64,000 nt of DNA from Toxorhynchites rutilus septentrionalis (GCF_029784135.1 NC_073745.1:114876716-114940715); one strand, 5' to 3'. Numbered from the stretch's first letter, positions 34,901 through 46,345 are shown. Made by a program: numbers and translations. The notes: a model not told the origin generated them from the letters alone.

Positions 34901-36033
34901 CAGTCAACAATTCTTTGCTTCTCTTCTCTTGATAGTACACATTTTGGCCCTGGTTTGAATTTGTTCTTCCAACGTCCTCCAATCCGATAGTAGATAGTGG
35001 ACAATGGAATCCCGATTTTTTTACAGCTAGTGTAAATTTTCATTCCGGAGTTGATAGCCTGAATGCATCGTGAAATCGTTTCCTCGGAGTATTTTTCACA
35101 TGAAACTTCCTTTCGTCGGGGTGACATACTGCAAAACGTATGATAATCGTTGATAATTATTTCTAGATGTACAGTAGAACCCTGATCATTCACGAAAGTG
35201 AGTTCCATAGTAATTCTATAGAGCTTTCCGAGATAATCGGGATTCTACTGTATAACCATACAATATTTATAATTACCTGAAGCTTTGAAAATGAATCCGT
35301 TATTCACAAAGTTGAAAAAAACCAACAAACAATGCACTGTGACCAAAACCGACCGCGAAAAATAATGATGTTTCATATGTTACGATAATCAAAACAATGC
35401 AACTTGCGCATGCTACGATTATGGATGAGATGTAAAATTGTACCAATTATGGTGAGTGCCTAATACAAAAATGCAATTGCAATTGCACAGCGTGAAAACG
35501 TTAGATTTTCCTACAACCAAAATAGAAACATAGCATCTCTGCTTTTCAGCTTTGCAGCGATTCCGTACAACCATAGTAGGAACAGGGCAGCTTTCGGTAT
35601 TACAATAATATGCACATGGATGAATAATTGTACCAATCATGGTAATACAAAAAAAAAAAAACATGTTTATTTCGATAAAATCGTATAAATTAGTCTAATC
35701 ACAACATCAAGAAGGTTGTAATGTATGGGTCTACACTGTGTTTGCATCAAAATAGCCACTTCACAGCATGAAACTCTCTTTATTTTGACCGCATATTCCT
35801 TAGCAAAATGCTAAGAAGCAAGCATCAATGGGAGACTCTATTTTCAAACTAAATTTTTCAACAAAAGAACAATGTTTCGCATGGAATCAAGTACCAAAAT
35901 CGACAAAGGAGAGATTTCTGATGTTTAAAAATCATATTAGAGCCTTTAAAAATAAGATATGCTTACTAAACTAGTAAAAAACTCACTCGTATTACCGTAA
36001 TAGGTACTATTGCGATGATAGGTACTTCTACCC
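31924..36033 (-). mobile_element. pogo/Tigger-like DNA transposon with spliced transposase (4.1 kb)
   Basis: The ends GGGTAAGTGTACCAATTATG and, read inward from the right, GGGTAGAAGTACCTATCATC are flanked by TA (31922-31923, 36034-36035). The motif GTACCWATTAYGGT recurs inside both ends: about 31932, 32113, 32165 at the left and 35438, 35631, then inverted at about 35993-36026 at the right. These are plausible transposase-binding sites. The minus-strand transposase gene lies between. A fragment of a second copy is at 58690-58930. Confidence 0.75.
32778..35127 (-). pseudogene. pogo/jerky-type transposase gene, four exons, two inactivating lesions
   Basis: Exons on the minus strand: 35127-34785 (start MSPRRKE), 34719-33335, 33271-33167 and 33112-32778. 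All introns are short (58-66 nt) except one of 63 nt, with GT/AG borders, and all joins are in frame. Exon 1 encodes a psq-type HTH (SEETISRCIQAINSGM...) and a CENP-B-like HTH (REEKQRIVDWLKRM). Exon 2 carries the DDE region: DETSFYFHPKT, VIFFVDGHASH and THITQPADVAVFRPLK. Exons 3-4 encode an acidic linker and a basic coiled tail (RLEEIRKEEE...). Exon 2 has a TAG near 34602 and a 1-nt loss near 34530, so the gene is dead or has sequencing errors. The C-terminal 433-codon frame is otherwise open. Confidence 0.82.
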
Positions 36034-36147
36034 TATACTATTGTGAAAAGAATCATAGCTAGCTATCGTGCGTCATTGTATCCGAAGGAAAAAAGCATCG
36101 CACTTTGTTGCTACAAATCGTCGGTTTCTATTTTGCTAATAGGTTGT

Positions 36148-36692
36148 ACATAACAGTTCGACTGAAAAGTTCATAAGGTTGACGTCTAGATGGCGCCTCT
36201 TGCAAAAATCTACTTGACTATCACAAAGCACCATCTTTCAATGGATACGTGTCATAATTTGACAGCAATCGGTCGATTGGTTCGTGAGTTACAGCATTGA
36301 GAGTGAAGCAACTTTTGTTATTGTAAAAAAATGGAAAAATCCGAATTTCGTGTATTGATGGCAAAATTGCATGAATTGGGCTTCGAATTGCTTTCGCATC
36401 TACCGTATTCTCCAGATCTGGCCCCAGCGACTATTTTCTGTTCGCAGACCTGAAGAGAATGCTCGCTGGCAAGAAATTTAAGACCGATGTCCGAAGTGAT
36501 TACCGAAACTGAGGCCTTTTTTGAGGAAAAACCGAAAGAGCACTATTAAAATGGTATCGAAAAGTTGCAAAATTGCTATAATCGCTGTATCGCCCCCGAA
36601 GGCAATTATGTTGAATAATAAAATTGAGTTTTGCAAAAAAAATAGTTTTCCTGTGTTACCTTATAAACTTTTCAGACGATCGGTTATGTTCT
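36148..36692 (+). mobile_element. Internally deleted mariner (irritans/Himar-like) derivative
   Basis: The inverted ends match imperfectly: acataacagttcgactgaaa at the left and acataaccgatcgtctgaaa read inward at the right. The transposase start MEKSEFRVLMAK (36331) is fused directly to HELGFELLSHLPYSPDLAP, the third-Asp region, and the end reads like NRCIALEGNYVE. The central ~700 bp with the first two catalytic Asp residues is missing. Confidence 0.75.
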
Positions 36693-36767
36693 GCCCATTA
36701 CTGAACAGTTGTTAGCTAAAAAAATGGATTGTCGGCATATGACTGTGACGATCGTTTTTAACTGATT

Positions 36768-37270
36768 TTAAGGTTTATTATGTGGTGTTTTATATAAATT
36801 TAAACCGTCTTGATAAGCTTCGGAATTGGTTAGATTTACTTTTACCATGATCGGTTGGCCTTCCGTTCTCGTTTCTATCGTCATTCTTTCATTGTTAGAC
36901 GCTTTCTTCGGTGACGGTTCTGTTAGTTTTTTAATGCGTGCTTGACAAGAATGTATTGTTTCTTGTTTTGATTTCCTTCGGCTTGTTTTTGGGTCTTTTT
37001 CGCTCTCCTGAGAGCTTCATCGTATTCCGTTTTTATTTTCTAGCTATTTTTGTTTATTTTCTCGTTTTGTGCTTCTAGCTTTATTAAGTGTGTATCTTTC
37101 TCTTGAATCAATTCAGATAATTTGTTTTCTAAAATGTTCAATATATTCCTTCAGTGCTTGTTTTCGCTGTACTTTTTTTTAAAGTTTGAAAATTTCAATT
37201 TGTTTCTTTTTGGTGTGAATTGAAGGTACATTCGGATAATTGCAACTTCCGTTTAGTGGACTTCAAATTA
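36768..37270 (-). pseudogene. Pseudogene of a coiled-coil protein, family unknown
   Basis: On the minus strand a heptad-rich segment (NILENKLSELIQEKDTHL, then KTEYDEALRRAKKTQKQA) is interrupted by one TAG and followed, after a frameshift, by a 60-residue open end (RIKKLTEPSPKKASNNER, then VKVNLTNSEAYQDGLNLY) with stop at 36768. The upstream part (NYPNVPSIHTKKKQIEIFKL) is in another frame. It was clearly once coding; I cannot name the protein. Confidence 0.5.
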
Positions 37271-38535
37271 TCGACTACTGGGTCATCGACCTTCTATTTA
37301 GACAGAATGATTCCTCCTTACAGACATCTTTTTTGTCATGTTCAGCATCGCTTTGGATCGGAGCATTTTATTCCTGGAAAGTCGTTCTCGTAGCATTGAA
37401 ATGGGTGTTCCAGTGTAAACGCATGTCATTTGGACGCGTTTTCAAGCACTGTATAAATAAAATGAATACAAAAAAAATAAATGAAAAAATTCTGAATTAA
37501 AAATGAAGTGTGAAGTGAGGAGAGTTCAAGTAAAGAGTGCACTGGCGTACACGATTCCAGCCCTGATGATTATCCCAAATCCCAAACAAAAAATTCAATA
37601 GATTATTAGTCGGTAAAGACACCGCTATGGTATAAACCTCGGGAAAGACGGGAAGGAAAATTAAATGAAGCATGTTCCTCCCAGATCGGTTCAGTTGAAA
37701 GGTATCGTGTATTCCAGTTTGGGAAAAGTAGTTTTGGGAAAAAATGCTACAAGTTCTGAATCAATAACTCACTCGATTAGATAATGCGTCACTAAAATGG
37801 TTATAACTCAGTAAATGATGGAAATTCCGAAAAATCCTTGCTCCTAGGCTCTGAATTTCAGAATTTCAGAAGTACGAAGAAAAATGCAAATCGTTTTATT
37901 CGAATTTATTAACATACAACTTTAGATTCGGATATGTTCTTAGTCGAAGCATCCCGACTTTGACAATTTCTGGCTATATACTCCGATTCAAAGTTAGAAT
38001 GATAGCTAGCGTTTTTCCATTTTCGTTTTCGAACCTGGCAGAACGTTTTATCTTTTTTTGTCTCATTCTTCTTCAATGTCTTTTTCATTAAGTTATACAG
38101 ATCCAACAAGGATATCAAGTACCGAAATATATATTAGGCGTAGAATACAATTGGTATAATGCCTTCATATGGTCAATAAAGTGAACCATTTGTAACAATT
38201 TCTCTTTTTGGGTGCCTATATACCTTATTCCGCCTCACAGTCAACAATATTCTATAAACATTTTTCCGATTATGAATTGGTAGTAGAGTTTCATTTTTAT
38301 CGTTTAGTAGTGAAGTGGTGTTAGTCTCAAGTTTTATATAGAGAAGCAATGGAGATCCAAGGTTGTTTTTACACTCTTGAATTTCAATTTTTAAAAAGAA
38401 TGGAGGCGCGTGACACTCTGTTAATTCAAATTTTTGAATTTGATGGAGACGAAACATACTCTAACTTTTTCTTCCCTTGTTACCTGATACTTTACATCGT
38501 AATCAGAACAGAGTATACCATGTAGGCTACTTTGA
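37271..38535. other. Gene-free stretch
   Basis: Short ORFs on both strands without recognisable domains (for example 38173-38457 minus). No repeats identified. Confidence 0.45.
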
Positions 38536-38813
38536 TACGTTGAGCCCGTGTCGGACCTAGAGACTGACGTTGAGCTTTCCGTTAGAAAAATGTTGAGCAC
38601 TTAGACTGACGTTTACAAAATAAGGAAATATAAACACAAATTGTTTGTTTTCGGATCTTCAACAATATGAGATTACGTTCTAGTCCAATTTCTAACTATT
38701 TTCTTTCAATACTATAAATGTCTATGGAGCGAATACCGTCACTTATATTGTGCAAATGCTCTTGATGCGAGCTGAATGGATAGTGTATCAAGAACAGTCC
38801 GAGGCTCAACGTG
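38536..38813. mobile_element. TTAA-type MITE, CACGTTAAG/CACGTTGAG family
   Basis: The right end GGCTCAACGTG abuts TTAA at 38814-38817. The left end TACGTTGAGCCCGTGTCGG follows TTGA, a mutated TTAA. Same family as 60633-60867 and 18414-18600. Confidence 0.6.
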
Positions 38814-38817
38814 TTAA

Positions 38818-39091
38818 CCCTTTGAGGCACAGAATTTTAGAAAATTATAAATTTTATATAATTCAAAATTGAAAAAAATCGATGTGTTGTCATATACCTT
38901 GCCAACATAATCGAATATATTTCTGACATTTGCTAATGGTGTTGCCAACTGTTTCAAATAAAAAGGTTCCGAAAAAAATTGATGAGCACGCAGCTATTCT
39001 AATATTTCTAGGTGGGTCAAAAAATGCTCCACCAAGCGTTATAACGCATCAAAAAGGTGGGACCTTTTTAATATCACCGTGACCCAAAGGG
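38818..39091. mobile_element. piggyBac-like MITE (274 bp)
   Basis: The ends CCCTTTGAGGCAC and, read inward from the right, CCCTTTGGGTCAC are flanked by TTAA at 38814-38817 and 39092-39095. It shares its left TTAA with the neighbouring MITE. Confidence 0.75.
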
Positions 39092-39095
39092 TTAA

Positions 39096-39675
39096 AAAGG
39101 GCTGGGGAATTGTACGAAAATCTCCGCACTTTTGCGCGGAAGAGATAATATCCATATAGGGGAAAGTGGTCACCCTAAGGAACATGCCCATTTCCTGTGT
39201 CCACATACCACTACAATTTCCGTTTATCGAAAAGTATTCTAGTGTAACTCACTGTTGTTCATGGTAGCTCTCTGACCGTCTATCTATAGGTTTAGTATTT
39301 TTTATGGATTGCATTTCATTTTCACAAGATAAATGTATTATGGCTTTTTTTAAAAAAAAACGGATAGTTACCTTCCGGAAATTTATTGGCGTAGTTGAGA
39401 GAGAAGCTTGCTGGAGTTGCTGGTCATTTTTCATAGATTTATTAGAATTCTTAACATTAACAAGAGGATGAAGTATTTTTGACCAGTGAGGTGCAAACTA
39501 TTTTTGAAACACTAGTTAATGAAGGTGAATACAGTAGACTAAATTTCTTAAAACTGAGGATTTTTACGATATTGCGTTGGAGTACACTGAAAAAATATGT
39601 TTAAGCTATTTTAAGAACAGGTGAAGCAAAGATTCCGTACCAATTATGAGTCATCAGGTGCAATTTTTTTCAGAA
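39096..39675. other. Gene-free stretch
   Basis: Nothing recognisable besides a GGGGAAAGTGGTCACCC motif at 39161 that resembles ends seen at 43060 and 55761. Confidence 0.4.
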
Positions 39676-39885
39676 ATGGAAAACAAATATCTAGAGTATG
39701 AGGAATTCTTGAAGCTGACTGATTATATTTTGCATCTGCCTGGTGATACCGCACCAGTCGAAAGGATTGTTTCTATGATGAACAAAATGTGGACAACGAA
39801 AAAGTAACGATTCAATATTGAACAGAAAATGGATCTGGAATATGACAAATTTTATGATAAGATTTCCAAAAATCATAATCTTCTT
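39676..39885 (+). pseudogene. hAT transposase C-terminal (dimerisation) fragment
   Basis: The frame reads ...LADYILHLPGDTAPVERIVS-like (actual LTDYILHLPGDTAPVERIVS), then MMNKMWTTKK and a TAA, then RFNIEQKMDLEYDKFYDKI. The PG-AxVERxFS-MN-MW signature is that of the hAT C-terminal dimerisation region. The rest of the transposase is absent nearby. Confidence 0.6.
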
Positions 39886-40410
39886 TGCGACTTTCGCTTT
39901 GTCATCGAAGGAATCTTCGTTATAGAGAATAAAACAAGTACATCTGAGAATGTTTAATTGTTTGGTTTTATTTTTGGTATCATTCACTCAATAATTTTTT
40001 TCAAAAAATATTATAATCAATATACATAAAAATGAATCGCCAAACGTGTTGCTTAGTGCAAAACTCGAGAACAGAGATGTATGTATTGGAAATGGTTTTT
40101 CAGGTGGAATGAGGCACTTCTATATTTATATAAATGAAAATGAATGACCAATAAGTTTAAAACTCAAGAACGGTTTTCCGATTTAAGTTGTTTCATTTTG
40201 TTGTGTTCGTCTATACCCGTAGATGCTACGCCGAAAAGATTGGAAAATTTTAAAGGTAAATGGAAAAATTCTGAAAAAAATAATTCCCATATGTTCTACA
40301 GTGATGTTTTAGTTCAACTGAAATTCGCGGAATTTGAATTCGTGTTACGTTGCTATGAATCGAAAATAGTAATGCAAGTGGAATAACACATTTCTTTTCA
40401 TTCATTATTA

Positions 40411-41282
40411 CAGTCGACTCTCCCTTGCTCGATGTACTGGAATTCGATATTTTCCCCAACTCGATGAATTTCATGGTACCTTTGACTGATTTTACAAGCA
40501 TTCTTCTCTCCATAACTCGATACCTCCCAAACTCGAAAGTCCTTTGGATATCGAGCAATGAGGTACATATAGAGGTGGAGCAGTAGGCGAAGTGTATCTG
40601 TATTTTCAAGCCAAATATCGTGTCGTAATTATTTGCATTCAATATGGAATGTATATGGAAGAAACAAAAAAAAGTTGAAAGTACTTACGGTTGCATGATA
40701 ATTTAAGCCAAAATTCTCATGAAATCATTCAACTGGTTGTTTTTTAACAGATGACAATTATATCGTGGCTTATTTCGATTATTCATGTGATAAAAAGGTC
40801 CAGAGAGCAGTCGTATGCTTAGTTCTCGAAAGCAGTAACATTTTCGGTGAAATTTTGATTGATTGGCGATTATTGTCTCACAACATACACACCGACACTG
40901 AGAGCCTTCGAAACATCAACTTCAAATGGTAAAATAATGAAACTTCGTTTGTTTCTATGAACGTGGGGGAGTGAAAATGGCAAATGGAAATATCACTTTT
41001 ATCCGTCTTTTTCGACATGGTTTCACAAATATTCACTTCACGCTATCTCATTAGCCTCATATTCAGCGGGAGCTCTACAAAAATGAACGTTTTTAATTGA
41101 TAAATAACTTCCTGAAAATAGTATTTTTACATGGATGCGGTGGGCAATCAAAGATAAACACAACGACTGACGTCACTATTTGCGAAATAGTTATGGCAGT
41201 GCATGCTATGTCGTTCGAAACTCGACCATCTTCATTACATTTTTTCCAGGACATTGGATATCGAGTTAGGGAGAGTTGACTG
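40411..41282. mobile_element. Non-autonomous pogo-like element (872 bp)
   Basis: The ends CAGTCGACTCTCCCTTGCTC and, read inward from the right, CAGTCAACTCTCCCTAACTC are flanked by TA (40409-40410, 41283-41284). CTCGA-containing motifs recur just inside both ends, as in pogo relatives. No transposase domain is visible. Confidence 0.75.
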
Positions 41283-41369
41283 TATAGAAACGTTGAACTA
41301 CAAAGTTCATTCGTTCATTCCAACTATTCAATCATTGAATAGTTCTGCAATTAAACCCACGAACGATCG

Positions 41370-41447
41370 CTTAGTCAGAAACGTGAATGTTCAAATTTAT
41401 TCACATATAAAATTAATATTTGAGACGAAGTTCGCCGGTTCAATTAG
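41370..41447 (+). repeat. Dispersed repeat end, second copy
   Basis: It shares acgatcgcttag, agaaacgtgaatgttcaa and gacgaagttcgccgg with 14726-14813, ending TTAGT. Confidence 0.5.
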
Positions 41448-41474
41448 TATTGCACTGAACCGAGCCTTTGCGAG

Positions 41475-41663
41475 TGTGACACCGCATCCAACAACAGCGA
41501 AGTAAGCGACTTCGGCGCGTCGATCGAAAATGTAAGCGTCGTTACCCAGGCAGCAACCAAAATCAAGCTCCCCCCGCTGGTGGTGAAGACGGTCGCTCTT
41601 GACAAACTCATCAGGGAATTCGCATCGATGGGTGTTACAGCAGAGTACAAGCTGTGTGGCATA
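41475..41663 (+). pseudogene. Gag-like (ORF1) fragment of a retrotransposon
   Basis: One open frame encodes KLPPLVVKTVALDKLIREF then SMGVTAEYKLCGI. This resembles the conserved middle part of insect retrotransposon ORF1 proteins. Both ends are lost, so the exact family is open. Confidence 0.4.
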
Positions 41664-41725
41664 TTTCAGCCTTTTTCCAAGCAGTTAACATTGTTTGTTT
41701 TCCGTCATCATAAGGGCTTCGTTGG

Positions 41726-41770
41726 TGCCTTTTACAATGCATCTAATGCATTTATGCATTGTAAAAGGCA
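41726..41770. repeat. Perfect 17-bp hairpin
   Basis: TGCCTTTTACAATGCAT at 41726-41742 pairs with its exact complement at 41754-41770 across an 11-nt loop. It may be the remnant of a palindromic MITE. Confidence 0.7.
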
Positions 41771-43225
41771 ACTGACGTTATGGCGAAGCAGGTGTTAAAG
41801 TTGTGCACCAAAAAATTATTTGGGGAATACCAAGCATCTTGAATGTCTTACTGGAATGTTATAAGTTATTTGGGTTCGCGTGCCAGTCGCAAAACTGCCT
41901 TCAACTAGGATTGCATTTGCACTAATATTGATCATAATGAAGTATTGCTACTGTTTTCGACGTTGTTATTAACAAAAAGAGTTTATTTCGCTTGTTTAGT
42001 CACCAAGAAAGTAAATGTCGTTCTGAAATTTTGTATGTGATTAGGTTTCGCTTGCCAGTAGCAAAACTTCCTCCCCATAAGGGTGACAGCTGCGCTTCTC
42101 TTGAGCACGAGAAAGTAATGCAACTTTTTTCGAGGCCAGTAATATTAACAGAAGCGTTTCTTCTGAGAATAGCGCAAAACGATGAGAAGTGTTCATATTC
42201 CTAATAGTTTCGCGCCACCAACAGATAACATGTAGCATGATATTTGATACTTGCAAGTGTTGTCATTGTTGTTGTTTCCATGGGGTGCCAAAGATATATT
42301 GATGTAGTTATGAGATGTGGAATAATGGTGCTGGTGCAACATGTATATAATCGACTGTAGCCGAGTCTATGTCAATTGCGAAAAAGGCCCCCGGAATAGC
42401 GTTCGAGGTAAATCTTCAATGCATTGACATGAAATAAATTGCGACATACGATCAGCAAGTGTATTGTTTTGTGAGGGCAGAAATGAATCATCAATCAATT
42501 ATCGTCAACTGATTCTACAATGAAAAAACCATTTCAGAGATTACTCTACTAAGCAGTTGTTTTTAAAATTTCACAGCATTATAGAACAATATCCGAAGGT
42601 ATAAATAAGCGACTTATATAAACAGCGTAGTTCTACGTCAACAATGCGGTTGTATCTTGGACACAACCTCCTATAATTTTTTGGCTTACGTGTCCCGTTT
42701 TCAATCATGAACTATTTGGTCAACCTATACATGTATGAAATGAGCTAGAACTATTCACCTCGAGTCGTAATTGAAATTCTCTCATGCGTACAAAAACGTA
42801 GTACACAACGTTTTTCATAATTTCATAACGGTTTTGGTTGGGGTGGCATATTTTTCTTGGGTCAAAACCACAAATGGGACCCTTTAAGAGCAGAAAGTGA
42901 TAAGGCTTTTGAGAACAGAAGATTGTCAGTAGTAATCCTCAACTGACCACTTTGCCGCCAAACAATAAAGTAATTTCTATGCGAAATAATCGCTTAAATT
43001 GAACAAAATATCTGTTCGCCTACCAAACTTTACCCCACATGATCACTTTGTCCTCACTACCCCTATCAAAGACTATGGAGAATCATAGAGAAACACAACC
43101 TGCATGCAAAACTTACCAGACTTACTACACAGGCAACATTAAACGGTTCGCGAGATATTGTGCGAGTTCCAAGGAATTCTGCAGAATCACGGGGACTTCT
43201 TCAAGGCAATCGATACTCAACATAT
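41771..43225. other. Gene-free stretch
   Basis: Short ORFs only. Two related stretches containing cgcRTGCCAGTMGCAAAACT occur at about 41878-41900 and 42048-42070, suggesting an old local duplication. Confidence 0.4.
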
Positions 43226-43462
43226 TTATGCTATGGATGATATGAAACCGGAATTTACACATTTAAAGCTACACATACTAATATAAAAGTTAAAAGGCAA
43301 TTTGAATCGTGATTTTTTAGGTATTTGACGTATGTCAACAATATCCAATTTATCATACCGGGGGTTTAATGCAGCCACACAATTCGCATTATGTCGAAAG
43401 CGATGAATGTTATGCTTATGAACTACGAACTGAGGCCATAGTTGACATTTTGTTACACCCAA
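43226..43462 (-). repeat. Repeat with a 78-codon minus ORF, related to 55090-55190
   Basis: The ORF contains NANCVAALNPRYDKLDIVDI. The minus strand at 55090-55190 encodes a clearly related NFVAA...LDIVD stretch. The family is not recognised. Confidence 0.35.
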
Positions 43463-43523
43463 ATATACGGTTTATATCGTTTACCATTTTGATCGCGTAA
43501 TATGTACGAATAACTCATCCGGC

Positions 43524-44327
43524 AAAAATGACTAATCATTGGTAGTATTTACCAAAAATTTCATATATACCATTTTTGTAAGAGTGTATAAACTAAGAAA
43601 TGTGATTTGCATAGAATGTTACGGCGAGCAGGTCTCGACAGATCGCAATGTTATGAGTAGTTCAAAAAGTTTAAAAGACGTGATTTTGGTGTGAGAATAA
43701 AAGAACGTTGAAAGTGTTTAAAACACCGAATTGCAAAGGGCCTGGCCGGGTAAGGGAGTAAAAAGTGCCCCCAAAGCAAATCACTAGCTGTATGGCAAAT
43801 ATTGTAAAGGATATTAAAAAAGGAATTTTTGGAAAAAAAATATTTTATTTATTTTTTTGATAATTTTTCTTGATACACCGTGGTAAGATGCACATTCAGT
43901 ATTTTTTTTTTCAAATTTTTATCTCGGATCTATTGAGGATGGCGTGAAATAAACGAAAAAGTACATTTTTCACTATAGATCCTACGTCAAACCACATAGG
44001 GGTTCAAATAAACCGCCAAAATTTCTTATTTAATATCCTTTACAATATTTGCCATACAGCTAGTGATTTGGTTTGGGGGCACTTTTTACTCCCTTACCCG
44101 GCCAGGCCCTTTGCAATTCGGTGTTTTAAACACTTTCAACGTTCTTTTATTCTCACACCAAAATCACGTCTTTTAAACTTTTTGAACTACTCATAACATT
44201 GCGATCTGTCGAGACCTGCTCGCCGTAACATTCTATGCAAATCAGTACATTTCTTAGTTTATACACTCTTACAAAAATGGTATATATGAAATTTTTGGTG
44301 AATACTACCAATGATTAGTCATTTTTT
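43524..44327. repeat. 804-bp palindrome that includes flanking DNA
   Basis: Bases 43524-43823 and 44030-44327 are inverted copies of each other at roughly 98% identity. Each arm consists of ~210 bp outside the foldback element plus its first ~85 bp. Differences are a few substitutions and a 3-nt indel. Confidence 0.85.
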
Positions 44328-45302
44328 TCAGAAATTTTAGTACTAAAAAAATATTTAAATTTTGAAAATTTTTTTTGGGATTTAGAGATTCAGTACTACT
44401 CTAATTCATATTCAAATGTGCTCTTACGGCTTTTCTAGATTGATTAATATCTTCAAGCTGTTTTTTTTTTCAAATATCTAATAATAAAAATAAAATTATT
44501 AAAAAAAAATAATACACAGTACAAAAAAATGTTATAGATTTTCTGGCGTTTCGAAATTTAGAAAAAAAAAACTTTGAGACCACAAATCCGATTTGTTTTT
44601 TTTATTTTAATCTTTCAATTGAAAACCACGAATACAATAAAATAATCGATTTCAAAAAAATAAAATAATAATGCAGACGATGAAGAAAATTATTTTTGTG
44701 TCACACAATGCTCTTAAAAATTCAGGAAAAATTACGCCACATGTAGAAAAAAGACACATACGAACGCATTTAAATAAAAGTTTGAGCAGAAGTGGGTCTC
44801 AAAGTTATATTTTTTTTCAAAATTTCGAAATGCCAGAAAATCTATAACATTTTTTTGTACTGTGTATTTTTTTAAATTTTTTTTTTATTATTAGATATTT
44901 GAAAAAAAAACAGTATGAAGATATTTATCAATCTAGAAAAGCCGTAAGAGCACATTTAAATATGAATTAGAGTAGTACTGAATCTCTAAATCCAAAAAAA
45001 AATTTTTTTTCAATATTTTTTTGGTACTAAAATTTTTGATGAAATTTTTTTTTTGATAATTTTTCTTGATACACCTTAGTAAGATGCACATTCAGTATTT
45101 TTTTCAAATTTTTATCTCGGATCTTTTGAGGATGGCGTGAAATAAACGAAAAAGTACGTTTTTCACTATAGATCCTACGTCAAACCACATAGGGGTTCAA
45201 ATAAACCGCCAAAATTTTTTATTTAATATCCTTTACAATATTTGCCATACAGCTAGTGATTTGGTTTGGGGGCACTTTTTACTCCCTTACCCGGCCAGGC
45301 CC
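43738..45302. mobile_element. Foldback-type element, second copy, disrupted by an inverted duplication
   Basis: It starts GGGCCTGGCCGGGTAAGGGA and ends with the inverse, as in 27467-29832. The right arm (about 44790-45302) is complete. The left arm is interrupted at about 43830 by an inverted copy of its own outer part plus flank (to 44327) and then resumes to about 44600. Confidence 0.7.
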
Positions 45303-45412
45303 TTTTATCAATCAACCGTTTACCGACGCCTTGGGAAAAATCCTGAAGGTTTGAAGATGTATTCCACATAAATTTACCGACAGAGAATATTACCAAGATG
45401 ATTTATGAACGT

Positions 45413-46345
45413 ACTAGCCGACCCGGCAAACTTCGTCCCACCCAAAATTTATTTTTTGTTATCAATACCTTCCAACATCCACGTTTTCTTACTAAGCGCA
45501 AGTTTATGGGTCCAATCGCAAAACTGTTTATTGATTTTCTAATTGACCCTTTAAAATTACCTTTTACTATAAAATTCGTAGTACTTCTACCAAAATTCGT
45601 TTTTATAATATCAGATTATTTTCAGACACAGACACATCAAATGAACAAACAACGCTTATCACTATGTAATTATAGAAAATATCGGTATTAAATTATCCCA
45701 TTTTCCTTCAGTTTTCCGAAAATTTCCAATTGTCATGTTTGGTTGGAATATGTTTGGTTGAAATATTTGTATTATTTTTATTACCTCTTTCCAGGGAGGG
45801 GTGTCATACCATCATAGAAACATTTCTCGTATCCAACATCCCACATCCCAAATTTGACTTCATTTGCTTGATTAGTTCTCGAGTTATGCAGAAGTTTATG
45901 TTTCATTTGTATGGCAGCCCCCTTCCCTTTAGAGAGCGGGTAGGTGAGTCGAATCATCATAGAAACATTTATTGCTCCCTAAAAGCTCCATATGTCAAAT
46001 TTGGTTCAATTTGCTTGATTAGTTCTTAAGCTATGCAAGTATGGCGGCCCCTTTAGAGAGAAGGGAAGGGACGTCTAACCGTCACAGAAACATTTATTGC
46101 ACCCTAAAACCTCCACCGGCCAAACTTGGTTCCAATTGCTTGAATAGTTCTCGAGTTACGCAGAAATTTGTGTTTCATTTGTATGACAGCCCCCCGATCA
46201 CTCCCCCCCCTCTTTAGAGAGGTGGGAGAAGTGTTGAACCACCTTAGAAACGTTTCTGACCCCCAAAACATCCTTATGCCAAATTTGGTTTCGTTTTTTT
46301 CCATTGTTCTTGAGTTATGCTGAAATGTATGCTTCATTCATATGA
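45413..46345 (-). repeat. Dispersed repeat with CTAG end and ~145-bp tandem repeats
   Basis: At 45413-45440 (minus) is the end gacgaagtttgccgggtcgg followed by CTAG and T. Upstream of it on the minus strand are four tandem units of ~130-150 bp, marked by catagaaacatttattgc at about 45813, 45957, 46085 and 46232, each with ttagttctcgagttatgcag and tttgtatggcagcccc blocks. Internal minisatellites are common in insect Helitron-like and SINE-like repeats; class uncertain. Confidence 0.6.

Noticed and set aside
45795..46345. CRISPR-like array (regular repeats)
   Set aside because: Units of ~145 bp are contiguous and imperfect with no spacers, in a eukaryotic genome; a minisatellite explains it.
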